Source of the DNA: Candidatus Blautia intestinipullorum
GTDB lineage: Bacteria > Bacillota > Clostridia > Lachnospirales > Lachnospiraceae
Assembly (NCBI GenBank): GCA_019120475.1
Contig: DWVA01000051.1
Coordinates: 1 to 9,546 of the forward strand
DNA length: 9,546 bases
Direction: 5' to 3'
Shown here piece by piece: positions 1-6,636 of the stretch. The stretch's first letter is position 1. The number at the start of each line of letters is the position of its first letter. The position numbers and the translations under genes were made by a program. The notes beneath the pieces were generated by a model, which saw only the letters and a list, made by a program, of their open reading frames with translations, had not been told where the DNA came from and ran no database searches.

Positions 1-1
1 G

Positions 2-766
2 GAATCCAGGGAACTCTATCCTGGACAGAAACGGCCGGTGATCCTTATCTGCCCCGGAGGCGCTTACCGGATGACTTCTGACAGAGAGGCGGAGGCAGTG
101 GCTGTCCGTTTTATGGCGGAGGGATACCATACCGCTGTTTTAAGATACAGTACGGCTCCCGCCAGATATCCGGCGGCATTGTGCCAGCTTGCAAAAGCAG
201 TAAGTATCCTGAAGGAAAACAGCAGCCGCTGGCTGATCGAAAAGGACTCTGTGATCGTTATGGGATTTTCGGCAGGAGGCCATCTGGCGGCTTCTTTAGG
301 CGTGTTCTGGAACCGTCCGGAACTTTTTGAAAAGCCTGATCTGCTTCCGGAGCAGATCCGTCCTGCTGGAATGATCCTGTCCTATCCGGTGATCACCTCG
401 GGAGAATATGGACATCAGGAAAGTTTCAGAAATCTTCTTGGGGAACGCTATGAAGAAATGAAAGATATGCTTTCTCTGGAAAAGCAGGTTTCTTCCGATA
501 CGCCCCGGACCTTCCTGTGGCATACGATGGAGGACGCTACAGTTCCTATGGAAAATTCTCTGTTGTTTTTGCAGGCGCTGCGGCAAAACGGCGTTCCGGC
601 GGAATACCACCTGTTTCCATATGGAAAACACGGAGTCGGGCTTGGGAACAATCTGACGGCCGGTGAAGACGGAAGCGGTATCGCACCCTGCGCCGACTGC
701 TGGAGCGCTCTTGCGGCGAAGTGGCTTTCGCGTGAGTTTCCCTGGTGGACGCCGGGAAAAAGATGA
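2..766 (+). CDS. alpha/beta hydrolase (esterase-like), 5' end outside window
   Basis: A serine hydrolase of the alpha/beta fold, probably a cytoplasmic carboxyl or acetyl esterase; the substrate cannot be told. Numbering from the GTG at 38, CPGGAY (5-10) matches the oxyanion strand-loop, GFSAGGH (76-82) is the nucleophile elbow with Ser78, Asp166 in MEDATVP is the likely acid, and His198 in GKHGVGLG is the likely base. The triad order and spacing are complete. The same frame stays open upstream of 38 to the first bases of the window and reads ESRELYPGQKRP before the Val, as expected for the lead-in to the first core strand. The GTG at 38 is therefore probably not the true start and the gene is cut by the window edge. 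254 residues are visible. The 111-base gap and the promoter at 806-834 separate it from the yicC operon. Fold assignment is firm; substrate is unknown. Confidence 0.85.
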   Translation, partial: ESRELYPGQKRPVILICPGGAYRMTSDREAEAVAVRFMAEGYHTAVLRYSTAPARYPAALCQLAKAVSILKENSSRWLIEKDSVIVMGFSAGGHLAASLGVFWNRPELFEKPDLLPEQIRPAGMILSYPVITSGEYGHQESFRNLLGERYEEMKDMLSLEKQVSSDTPRTFLWHTMEDATVPMENSLLFLQALRQNGVPAEYHLFPYGKHGVGLGNNLTAGEDGSGIAPCADCWSALAAKWLSREFPWWTPGKR

Positions 767-805
767 CCATTCGGAGATTTTTTGTAAAATTGGGGTAAAA
801 AGAAT

Positions 806-834
806 TTGACTCCATATCTCTGATGCACTATAAT
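806..834 (+). promoter_or_regulatory. Vegetative (sigma-A type) promoter of the yicC operon
   Basis: TTGACT at 806-811 and TATAAT at 829-834 are separated by exactly 17 bases, which matches the housekeeping consensus at 11 of 12 positions. Transcription would start near 841, leaving a leader of about 37 bases before the yicC ATG at 878. It lies in the only intergenic gap upstream of the housekeeping block and is the most likely main promoter for the seven genes that follow. Confidence 0.85.
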
Positions 835-877
835 AAATCTGTATGTACAAAAACAAGCAACAAAGAGAGAAAAATCC

Positions 878-1756
878 ATGATAAAAAGTATGACAGGCTT
901 CGGTCATGCCGAGGCAGTGACAAAAGAACGGAAGATTACCGTAGAACTGAAATCAGTAAATCACAGATATCTTGATCTGAGTATCAAGATGCCCCGGAAG
1001 CTGAATGTATTTGAGGGGCAGATCAGGAATCTGATGAAACATTACATGCAGCGCGGCAAGGTGGACGTGTTTATTACCTATGAAGATTATACAGCCGGAA
1101 GCGTATCTGTAAAATATAACAGAGAGATTGCCGCGGAATACCTGAAATATTTAAAGCAGATGGAGGAAGAGTTCTCTCTGGAAAACGATATGAAAGTATC
1201 CGCTCTGTCCCGGTACCCGGAAGTACTGACCATGGAAGAACAGTCCATCAACGAAGAAGAAACCTGGAACTCACTGGAAGGCCCTCTTAACGAGGCGTGC
1301 AGAAAGTTTGTAAAGACCAGGGAAAGAGAAGGGGAAAACTTAAAAAACGATCTTCTCGCCAAACTGGACGGTCTGGAGAATATGGTGATAAAAGTACAGC
1401 AGCGTTCGCCGGAGGTTGTGAAGGCATATCGGGAAAAACTGGAAGCGAAAGTCCATGAGCTTTTGGAGGACGCGCAGATTGATGAAAGCAGGATCGCAGC
1501 GGAAGTCATTCTCTTTTCTGATAAGATCTGCAATGATGAGGAAACTGTCCGGCTTTTGAGTCATATCCGCGGAATGAAGAAAATCCTTATGGAAAAAGAA
1601 GGCATTGGCCGGAAGCTGGATTTCATGGCTCAGGAGATGAACCGGGAAGCCAACACGATTCTGTCAAAGTCCAGCGATCTGGAAGTGTCGGATATTGCCA
1701 TTGATCTTAAAACTGAAATTGAAAAGATCCGTGAGCAGATCCAGAATATAGAATAA
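878..1756 (+). CDS. yicC: YicC/YloC family endoribonuclease-like protein
   Basis: 292-residue member of the YicC/YloC family, a near-universal bacterial family whose characterised members act as endoribonucleases or RNA-decay factors in the cytoplasm. The N-terminus MIKSMTGFGHAE is the family hallmark, followed by the conserved KSVNHRYLD block (about 26-34). The C-terminal DUF1732 region contains the stretch with KLDFMAQEMNREANTILSKS (about 249-268) and ends in a helix (DIAIDLKTEIEKIREQIQN), also typical. The length is that of the family. A purine-rich AGAGAGA lies a few bases upstream of the ATG at 878. It is the first gene after the promoter at 806-834 and is followed 18 bases later by remA, as in many Firmicutes, where yicC, remA and gmk travel together. 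The family call is firm; the exact RNA target in this organism is unknown. Confidence 0.95.
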   Translation: MIKSMTGFGHAEAVTKERKITVELKSVNHRYLDLSIKMPRKLNVFEGQIRNLMKHYMQRGKVDVFITYEDYTAGSVSVKYNREIAAEYLKYLKQMEEEFSLENDMKVSALSRYPEVLTMEEQSINEEETWNSLEGPLNEACRKFVKTREREGENLKNDLLAKLDGLENMVIKVQQRSPEVVKAYREKLEAKVHELLEDAQIDESRIAAEVILFSDKICNDEETVRLLSHIRGMKKILMEKEGIGRKLDFMAQEMNREANTILSKSSDLEVSDIAIDLKTEIEKIREQIQNIE

Positions 1757-1774
1757 CGGAGGCAGAAAGCACCG

Positions 1775-2047
1775 GTGTCAAAATTGATCAATGTGGGATT
1801 TGGGAACGCGGTAAACTCCCAGAAAATCGTGGCTGTAGTAAGCCCGGATGCCGCGCCGGTGAAGCGTATGGTTCAGAGCGTCAAGGGAACCCGCTCGCTG
1901 ATAGACGCTACTCAGGGCAGAAAGACGAAAGCGGTGATCGTTACGTCTGATGATTATCTGATCCTTTCCGCTCTGCAGCCCGAAACGATAGCGAAAAGAT
2001 TTGCGGAAGCTTATGATTATGAAGACAGGGGAGAGGAACATGAGTAA
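1775..2047 (+). CDS. remA: RemA-like DNA-binding regulator (DUF370)
   Basis: 90-residue RemA/DUF370 protein. In Bacillus subtilis RemA is an oligomeric DNA-binding activator of biofilm matrix and osmoprotection genes; the regulon here is unknown. Family blocks are LINVGFGN (4-11), VSPDAAPVKR (22-31), DATQGRKTKAVI (44-55) and SALQPETIAKR. Positions that bind DNA in the Bacillus protein, from memory Arg18, Arg50 and Arg51, correspond here to Lys17, Arg49 and Lys50, so charge is kept but two arginines are lysines. Pro29 is kept as Pro28. The start is a GTG at 1775, supported by GGAGG at 1758-1762, 12 bases upstream, and by alignment of MSKLINVG with the family N-terminus. The stop overlaps the gmk start by 8 bases, indicating coupled translation. 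Its place between yicC and gmk is the classical one. Confidence 0.93.
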   Translation: MSKLINVGFGNAVNSQKIVAVVSPDAAPVKRMVQSVKGTRSLIDATQGRKTKAVIVTSDDYLILSALQPETIAKRFAEAYDYEDRGEEHE

Positions 2048-2669
2048 AGGAATACTTACAGTTGTATCAGGCTTTTCCGGAGCCGGCAAGGGAACGGTGA
2101 TGAAGCGCCTTCTGGAAAGCAAAGGCAATTATGCTCTTTCTATTTCTGTTACCACCAGAGAACCCCGGAAAGGGGAAGCTGACGGCCGGGAATATTTCTT
2201 CCGTACCAAGGAAGAAGTGGAAAAAATGATCCGGGAAGATCAGCTTTTGGAGTACGCGAAATACGTAGACCATTATTACGGCACTCCGAGAAAATATGTA
2301 GAGGACAAACTGGCGGAGGGAAAAGATGTTATCCTGGAAATTGAGATCCAGGGAGCTCTTCAGATTAAGAAAAAGGTTCCGGAGGCAGTGCTTGTCTTTA
2401 TTACGCCGCCCTCTATGGAGGAATTGAAAAGGCGTCTTACAGAAAGGGGAACAGAAAGCCGGGAGGTAATCGACTCCAGACTTGCCAGAGCTTCTGAAGA
2501 AGCCGAAAGCATAGATAAATATGATTATATTCTTGTCAATGATAAAGTTGACGACTGTGTGGAGACTCTCCACCATCTTATATCAAGCGAACATCTCCGC
2601 TCACAGCGGAATATGGATTTTATCTGTAAAATCCAGGATGAATCCCGTATATTCAAGAAAGGAGAATGA
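2040..2669 (+). CDS. gmk: Guanylate kinase
   Basis: 209-residue cytoplasmic guanylate kinase, which phosphorylates GMP (and dGMP) with ATP to make GDP on the path to GTP and dGTP. The P-loop is GFSGAGKGT (11-19); most homologues have Pro where this has Phe12. The GMP-binding block TTREPRKGEADGREYFF (38-54) carries the expected Arg40, Arg43 and Tyr52, and HYYGTP (79-83 region) and EIEIQGA (100-106) are also typical. The lid segment RRLTERGTES (131-140) is intact. The ATG at 2040 is chosen because MSKGILTVVSG aligns with the family start, a GGGGAGAGGA ribosome binding site sits just before it, and it overlaps the remA stop in the way of translationally coupled genes. The in-frame ATG at 2001 would add 13 residues encoded inside remA. 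rpoZ follows at once, the usual pairing. Confidence 0.96.
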   Translation: MSKGILTVVSGFSGAGKGTVMKRLLESKGNYALSISVTTREPRKGEADGREYFFRTKEEVEKMIREDQLLEYAKYVDHYYGTPRKYVEDKLAEGKDVILEIEIQGALQIKKKVPEAVLVFITPPSMEELKRRLTERGTESREVIDSRLARASEEAESIDKYDYILVNDKVDDCVETLHHLISSEHLRSQRNMDFICKIQDESRIFKKGE

Positions 2670-2675
2670 GATATC

Positions 2676-3014
2676 ATGATACATCCGTCATATTCAGAAC
2701 TGATTCAGGCTATTAATAACAACGCAGAGGAAGACGACAACACAATGATGCTGAACAGCCGCTATTCTCTGGTACTGGCTACCAGCAAGCGCGCCCGCCA
2801 GCTGATCGCCGGAGCGGAGCCTCTTGTAAAGGGCGCTGCCGGAAAAAAACCTCTTTCCGTAGCTATTGAAGAATTTTATGAGGGAAAAGTAAAAATCATT
2901 GCCGATACGCCCAAGGAAGAAGATGCGGCGCCGGCTGTGACAGAGGCGGCTTCCGAAGAGGCGGAGACTTCTGCAGAAGAAACGGCTCAGGAGACTGCGG
3001 AAACAGAAGAATAA
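2676..3014 (+). CDS. rpoZ: DNA-directed RNA polymerase omega subunit
   Basis: 112-residue omega subunit, which helps assemble and stabilise RNA polymerase around the beta-prime subunit. The core is residues 1-75: MIHPSYSEL at the start, NSRYSLVLATSKRARQL (27-43), the most conserved omega segment, and KPLSVAIEEFYEGKVKI (58-74). An AAAGGAG ribosome binding site at 2658-2664 fits the ATG at 2676. The gene starts 6 bases after gmk. From about residue 79 the protein continues as a low-complexity tail rich in Glu, Ala and Thr with almost no basic residues. The core is that of a normal omega; the tail is an addition and probably disordered. Identity is secure from the core and from the gmk-rpoZ neighbourhood. 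Confidence 0.93.
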   Translation: MIHPSYSELIQAINNNAEEDDNTMMLNSRYSLVLATSKRARQLIAGAEPLVKGAAGKKPLSVAIEEFYEGKVKIIADTPKEEDAAPAVTEAASEEAETSAEETAQETAETEE

Positions 3015-3030
3015 TCATAAATGCACAGGC

Positions 3031-3077
3031 GCTGTACGATACAGAAGGTCAAAAGATTCATTTTTGTATTGTGCAGC
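3031..3077 (+). other. Long RNA hairpin in the rpoZ-rimO gap
   Basis: Positions 3031-3046 can pair with 3062-3077 to give 16 consecutive base pairs as RNA, three of them G-U, closing a 15-base loop. The G-U pairs make it better as plus-strand RNA than as minus-strand RNA. No T tract follows, so it is not an ordinary terminator. It lies in the only sizeable gap inside the operon, 25 bases before the rimO start codon, where it could act as a processing or stability element or tune rimO expression. The pairing was read by eye and no folding energy was computed. Confidence 0.5.
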
Positions 3078-3091
3078 ACTTTGCATATATC

Positions 3092-3096
3092 AGGAG
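3092..3096 (+). promoter_or_regulatory. Ribosome binding site fixing the rimO start
   Basis: AGGAG five bases before the ATG at 3102. It decides for that start over the upstream in-frame ATG at 3021, which would add 27 residues with no family similarity and would place the hairpin at 3031-3077 inside the coding region. Confidence 0.8.
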
Positions 3097-3101
3097 AATT
3101 T

Positions 3102-4439
3102 ATGAACATACTATTTATTTCACTTGGCTGTGACAAAAATCTGTCGGATTCTGAGGAGATGCTGGGACTTCTGACAGAAAGAGGACACAACATCGTAAAC
3201 AGCGAGGAGGAAGCGGACGCCATTGTCATTAATACCTGCTGTTTTATTCACGATGCAAAAGAAGAAAGTGTGGAAACCATCCTGGAGATGGCAGAGTATA
3301 AGAAAGCCGGCTCTTTAATGGCGCTTATCGTTACCGGATGTATGGCTCAGAGGTATAAAGAAGAGATCATACAGGAGATCCCTGAAGTGGACGCTGTGCT
3401 GGGAACCACTTCCTACGGCGATATCGTAAAAGCACTGGATGAAGTGCTGAAGGGAAAAAGCTTTCAGGAATTCCGGGATATCAACGAGCTTCCTGCGGTT
3501 TCCGCCAGCCGGGTTCTTACTACCGGAGGACATTTTGGATATCTTAAAATTGCAGAGGGATGTGATAAGCACTGCACATACTGCATCATCCCTTCGCTGC
3601 GAGGACGGTTCCGCAGCATTCCGGAAGAACGTCTCATACAGCAGGCGGAGTATATGGCTTCTCAGGGAGTGAAGGAACTGATCCTGGTGGCGCAGGAAAC
3701 CACAGTATACGGAACAGATATTTACGGAAAGAAAACGCTTCATCTTCTTCTGAAAAAGCTGTGCGGCATTAAAGGCATACGCTGGATCCGTGTTCTTTAC
3801 TGTTATCCGGAGGAGATTTATGATGAACTGATCCAGGTTATGAAGGAAGAGAAAAAAATCTGCCACTATCTGGATCTTCCGATCCAGCACGCAAGCGACC
3901 GTATTCTGAAAAGAATGGGAAGACGCACCAGCAAAGAACAGCTTGTGGAGATTATTGGGAAGCTTCGGAGAGAAATTCCCGATATCATTCTGCGGACCAC
4001 GCTGATCACAGGATTCCCCGGCGAAACAGAGGAAGATCATCAGGAACTGATGGAATTTGTAGACGAAATGGAATTTGACAGACTTGGCGTATTTACCTAT
4101 TCTGCGGAAGAGGGAACTCCGGCCGCATCCATGGACGGACAGATACCGGAAGAACTGAAGGAGGCTCGGAGAGATGAACTTATGGAGCTTCAGCAGGAAA
4201 TTTCTCTGGAAAAGGGAAATGAGAGAATCGGGCAGGAGCTTCTGGTAATGATCGAAGGAAAAGTATCCGGAGAAAGCGCTTATATTGGACGGACATATGG
4301 AGACGCCCCGAATGTAGACGGCTATCTGTTCGTTCAGACAGGAGAACTTCTGATGACAGGAGATTTTGCGAAGGTCCGTGTCACAGGGGCAATGGAATAC
4401 GATTTGATAGGAGAGTTGGCTGATGAATACACCGAATAA
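3102..4439 (+). CDS. rimO: Ribosomal protein S12 methylthiotransferase RimO
   Basis: 445-residue radical-SAM enzyme that methylthiolates the conserved aspartate of ribosomal protein S12 in the cytoplasm. The N-terminal MTTase domain has the three cluster cysteines Cys10 (SLGCDKN), Cys46 (NTCCF) and Cys80 (TGC). The radical-SAM cluster motif is CDKHCTYC with Cys154, Cys158 and Cys161. A C-terminal TRAM domain spans roughly 375-440. SLGCDKNLSDSE at the start and YGDAPNVDG in the TRAM domain are characteristic of RimO and argue against the tRNA-modifying relatives MiaB and MtaB. The ATG at 3102 is supported by AGGAG at 3092-3096 and by alignment of MNILFISLGC with the family start. The end overlaps pgsA by 17 bases, suggesting coupled translation. 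Confidence 0.95.
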   Translation: MNILFISLGCDKNLSDSEEMLGLLTERGHNIVNSEEEADAIVINTCCFIHDAKEESVETILEMAEYKKAGSLMALIVTGCMAQRYKEEIIQEIPEVDAVLGTTSYGDIVKALDEVLKGKSFQEFRDINELPAVSASRVLTTGGHFGYLKIAEGCDKHCTYCIIPSLRGRFRSIPEERLIQQAEYMASQGVKELILVAQETTVYGTDIYGKKTLHLLLKKLCGIKGIRWIRVLYCYPEEIYDELIQVMKEEKKICHYLDLPIQHASDRILKRMGRRTSKEQLVEIIGKLRREIPDIILRTTLITGFPGETEEDHQELMEFVDEMEFDRLGVFTYSAEEGTPAASMDGQIPEELKEARRDELMELQQEISLEKGNERIGQELLVMIEGKVSGESAYIGRTYGDAPNVDGYLFVQTGELLMTGDFAKVRVTGAMEYDLIGELADEYTE

Positions 4440-4962
4440 ACTGACTGTAGGAAGAATGATCATGGTTCCTTTCCTCGTCCTGTTTCTTTTGACAGGATGG
4501 GGCGGGGAGGCAAACCGTTATATATCTGTAGCTATTTTTGTGATCGCCAGTGTTACCGACTGGTTTGACGGGTATCTGGCAAGAAAGAATCATCTTGTAA
4601 CGAATTTCGGAAAATTTATGGATCCGCTGGCCGACAAGCTTCTTGTATGCTCCGCTATGATCTGTCTGATCGAGCTGGATCGTCTGCCTGCATGGATCGT
4701 CATTGTGATCATTGCCCGGGAATTTATTATCAGCGGCTTCCGTCTGATCGCCGCGGAAAACGGAATTGTGATCGCGGCAAATTACTGGGGAAAATTTAAG
4801 ACGGTATCCCAGATGATCATGATCATCCTTCTGCTGCTTGATCTGGGCGGAGCCTTTGACATCCTGGGAGAAATCTTTATCTGGCTGTCTCTTGCGCTGA
4901 CAGTGATCTCTCTGATCACCTATATCTGGCAGAACAGATCTGTTTTGTCCATGCAGGAATAG
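4423..4962 (+). CDS. pgsA: CDP-diacylglycerol--glycerol-3-phosphate 3-phosphatidyltransferase
   Basis: 179-residue integral membrane enzyme that transfers a phosphatidyl group from CDP-diacylglycerol to glycerol-3-phosphate, the committed step to phosphatidylglycerol and cardiolipin. The CDP-alcohol phosphatidyltransferase signature is complete: Asp46, Asp49-Gly50, Ala53-Arg54, Gly63, Asp67 and Asp71 in the segment from DWFDGYLAR to MDPLADK. Hydrophobic stretches near 11-25, 33-45, 73-85, 89-107, 127-140 and 149-169 fit the six-helix fold of the family. The N-terminal NTPNKLTVGRM also resembles PgsA starts. An AGGAGAG at 4409-4415, inside the end of rimO, supports the ATG at 4423. PgsA is favoured over phosphatidylserine or cardiolipin synthases of the same fold by length and by the rimO-pgsA-cinA order. 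Confidence 0.93.
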   Translation: MNTPNKLTVGRMIMVPFLVLFLLTGWGGEANRYISVAIFVIASVTDWFDGYLARKNHLVTNFGKFMDPLADKLLVCSAMICLIELDRLPAWIVIVIIAREFIISGFRLIAAENGIVIAANYWGKFKTVSQMIMIILLLLDLGGAFDILGEIFIWLSLALTVISLITYIWQNRSVLSMQE

Positions 4963-5012
4963 CCGGATACGCGGAACCGCCGCAGATGAAATCAACGGAC
5001 ACAGAAGGAGAG

Positions 5013-5019
5013 AAGGAGG
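5013..5019 (+). promoter_or_regulatory. Ribosome binding site fixing the cinA start
   Basis: AAGGAGG eight bases before the ATG at 5028. It selects that start over the in-frame ATG at 4986, whose extra 14 residues are hydrophilic, are unlike the family and would be encoded across this ribosome binding site. Confidence 0.85.
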
Positions 5020-5027
5020 TTTTCCTG

Positions 5028-6284
5028 ATGACAGCAGAACTGATTTCAGTAGGAACAGAAATCCTGCTGGGAAATATTGTAAATACCAACAGCGCCTATT
5101 TGGCGGAAAAATGCGCGCAGCTTGGACTTTCTCTTTATTACCAGACAGTAGTCGGCGATAATGAAGAGCGTATGAGAGATACCATAAAAACGGCGCTCAG
5201 CCGTTCGGATATTCTTATCCTTACAGGCGGGCTGGGACCCACAGAGGATGATCTTACAAAAGAAGTGACGGCAGAGGTAATGGGGCTTCCTCTGAAAGAA
5301 GATCCTCACAGCCGCGAACTTCTGGACGCTTATCTGCAGCAGTATCAGAAAAACGACGCTCAGCGAAGAATCACGCCGAATAATTATAAGCAGGCAATGG
5401 TGCCGGAGGGCGCTGTTGTATTGGACAATCACAATGGTACAGCTCCGGGTCTGATCATGGAAAAGGACGGAAAAACAGCGATTCTGCTTCCCGGTCCTCC
5501 CGGAGAAATGAAGGCCATGTTTGAAGAATATGTATTTCCCTGGCTCCGAAGGAAACAGCCGGAAATGATATTTTCCCAGATGGTAAAGATCTGCTCCATC
5601 GGAGAGAGCCAGGTTGCGGAGGAGATCCAGGATCTTATTGAAGCTCAGACAAATCCGACGATCGCCCCCTACGCGAAAACAGGTGAAGTTCATCTTAGGA
5701 TCACTGCCCGGGGAAACAGCCAGAAGGAATGTGAGGAGCTGATCCAGCCTGTAGTCCGTGAACTGGAGCGCCGCTTTGGGAAAAACATTTTTGCCGAGTC
5801 AGAGAATATGACTCTGGAAGAGGCGGTGACAGTTCTTTTGTGGGAACGTAATCTGACTCTTTCTACAGCGGAATCCTGTACAGGAGGAGCCATTGCCGCC
5901 AGAATCGTAAATGTGCCGGGAGCTTCGGAGGTATTGATGCAGGGAATGGTCACCTACAGCAACCGCGCGAAACAAAATACGCTGGGCGTGAAAGAGGAAA
6001 CTCTGAAACTGTACGGCGCGGTATCCGAAGAGTGCGCCCGGGAAATGGCTCAGGGAGGCTGTTCCTTTGCAGGGACCGACGTCTGTCTTTCTGTCACCGG
6101 CATTGCGGGACCGGGCGGAGGAACTCCGCAAAAACCGGTGGGTACGGTTTTTATGGGATGCTGTGTAAAAGGCAAAACAGCAGTCAGAGAATACCACTTT
6201 ATCGGCAGCAGGGCGAGAGTGAGAGAACAGACAGTAGCTCATGGTCTTGCGTTTCTTCGTTCCTGCATCCTGGAAAACGGTTAA
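5028..6284 (+). CDS. cinA: CinA family protein (NMN deamidase / ADP-ribose pyrophosphatase)
   Basis: 418-residue two-domain CinA. The N-terminal MoCF-like (COG1058) domain, about 1-170, shows SVGTEILLGNIVNTNS (7-22), GGLGPTEDD (67-75) and LPGPPGEMKAM (154-164); in characterised homologues it hydrolyses ADP-ribose. The C-terminal PncC domain, from about 262, shows STAESCTGG (279-287), MVTYSNRAK (307-315) and GIAGPGGGTPQKPVGTV (358-374), the signature of nicotinamide mononucleotide deamidase, which salvages NMN into NAD synthesis. In naturally competent bacteria cinA is competence-linked, but nothing here shows competence. The start at 5028 is set by AAGGAGG at 5013-5019 and by family alignment. 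It is the last gene of the plus-strand block. In many Firmicutes recA follows cinA; here a convergent minus-strand gene ends only 8 bases away. Confidence 0.95.
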   Translation: MTAELISVGTEILLGNIVNTNSAYLAEKCAQLGLSLYYQTVVGDNEERMRDTIKTALSRSDILILTGGLGPTEDDLTKEVTAEVMGLPLKEDPHSRELLDAYLQQYQKNDAQRRITPNNYKQAMVPEGAVVLDNHNGTAPGLIMEKDGKTAILLPGPPGEMKAMFEEYVFPWLRRKQPEMIFSQMVKICSIGESQVAEEIQDLIEAQTNPTIAPYAKTGEVHLRITARGNSQKECEELIQPVVRELERRFGKNIFAESENMTLEEAVTVLLWERNLTLSTAESCTGGAIAARIVNVPGASEVLMQGMVTYSNRAKQNTLGVKEETLKLYGAVSEECAREMAQGGCSFAGTDVCLSVTGIAGPGGGTPQKPVGTVFMGCCVKGKTAVREYHFIGSRARVREQTVAHGLAFLRSCILENG

Positions 6285-6292
6285 AAAGGATT

Positions 6293-6565
6293 CTAACGTA
6301 TCATTTTCATAAGATTTACAATACGGTCGATCTTCGCCGTTTCTTCCGGAGATTTCCCCATTTTCAGGACCTCCAGCACTGCCGAGATTTCCTCGGAGGA
6401 AAAATTCAGGCCATTGTTTTTTCCCTGGGCGGCTGCGCTCATCAGAAACGGAAGAAGGTCGGCGGGACTTTTCCCGCTGCCCTGTTCTGCAAGGCTCTGG
6501 AGCATTTTCAGTTTATTTTTGTCCATGCCGGACAGCTTGGGATCATTTTGCCAGTTTGTATCCAT
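6293..6565 (-). CDS. Small helical protein of unknown function (90 aa)
   Basis: 90-residue protein that I recognise only as a type of small hypothetical protein found in Clostridia; its function is unknown. There is no signal peptide, membrane segment or cysteine. The sequence is predicted mainly helical, with Met- and Leu-rich segments (DKNKLKMLQSLAEQ, ADLLPFLMSAAAQG, SSEEISAVLEVLKMG) and a C-terminal amphipathic stretch, TAKIDRIVNLMKMIR. The ATG at 6565 is chosen over the one at 6589 because AAAGGGG (6573-6579) sits 7 bases before it. It runs convergent to cinA with only 8 bases between the stops, and lies 71 bases downstream of the 108-aa gene on the same strand, so the two may be co-transcribed. 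The C-termini of the two proteins show a similar pattern, GKS followed by a helix with D-x-I and N. Confidence 0.75.
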   Translation of the reverse strand: MDTNWQNDPKLSGMDKNKLKMLQSLAEQGSGKSPADLLPFLMSAAAQGKNNGLNFSSEEISAVLEVLKMGKSPEETAKIDRIVNLMKMIR

Positions 6566-6599
6566 TGGGATTCCCCTTTCTATACACATTGATTTTTCT

Positions 6600-6621
6600 G
6601 CTGCCTTCCGGCGGCTTTTTT
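6600..6621 (+). terminator. Intrinsic terminator, plus strand
   Basis: GCTGCC (6600-6605) pairs with GGCGGC (6610-6615) across a TTCC loop to form a 6-bp stem with one G-U pair, followed at once by six T residues (6616-6621). On the minus strand the same stem has a C-A mismatch and no T tract, so it acts in the plus direction. No gene on the plus strand lies just upstream. The nearest is cinA, ending at 6284, so this may be the end of the housekeeping operon after antisense passage through the 90-aa gene. Confidence 0.6.
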
Positions 6622-6636
6622 AATATGGAATATCCG

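Noticed and set aside
767..805. Possible terminator after the hydrolase gene
   Set aside because: There is a T run (TTTTTT near 778-783) but no convincing GC-rich stem before it.
2001..2039. Longer N-terminus for gmk from the ATG at 2001
   Set aside because: The extra residues are encoded within remA and do not match guanylate kinases. The ATG at 2040 has a good ribosome binding site and family alignment.
3021..3101. Longer N-terminus for rimO, or a separate leader peptide
   Set aside because: The sequence folds into a hairpin, has no ribosome binding site of its own and adds residues foreign to the family. AGGAG at 3092-3096 sets the start at 3102.
3315..4463. Minus-strand 382-codon frame
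   Set aside because: It is opposite rimO, whose cysteine motifs and domains are complete. The minus frame has no recognisable domain and an erratic composition.
6388..6402. Inverted repeat TTTCCT-CGG-AGGAAA
   Set aside because: It lies within the 90-aa coding region, has a short A/T-rich stem and no terminator-like T tract. Probably chance.
6460..6479. Strong 8-bp inverted repeat with a CTTT loop
   Set aside because: It lies inside the coding region of the 90-aa protein (codons for GSGKSPA), no T tract follows on either strand, and it is explained by codon content.
6032..6592. Plus-strand 186-codon frame overlapping the end of cinA and the 90-aa gene
   Set aside because: It begins inside the conserved PncC domain in another frame and shows no family similarity or ribosome binding site.
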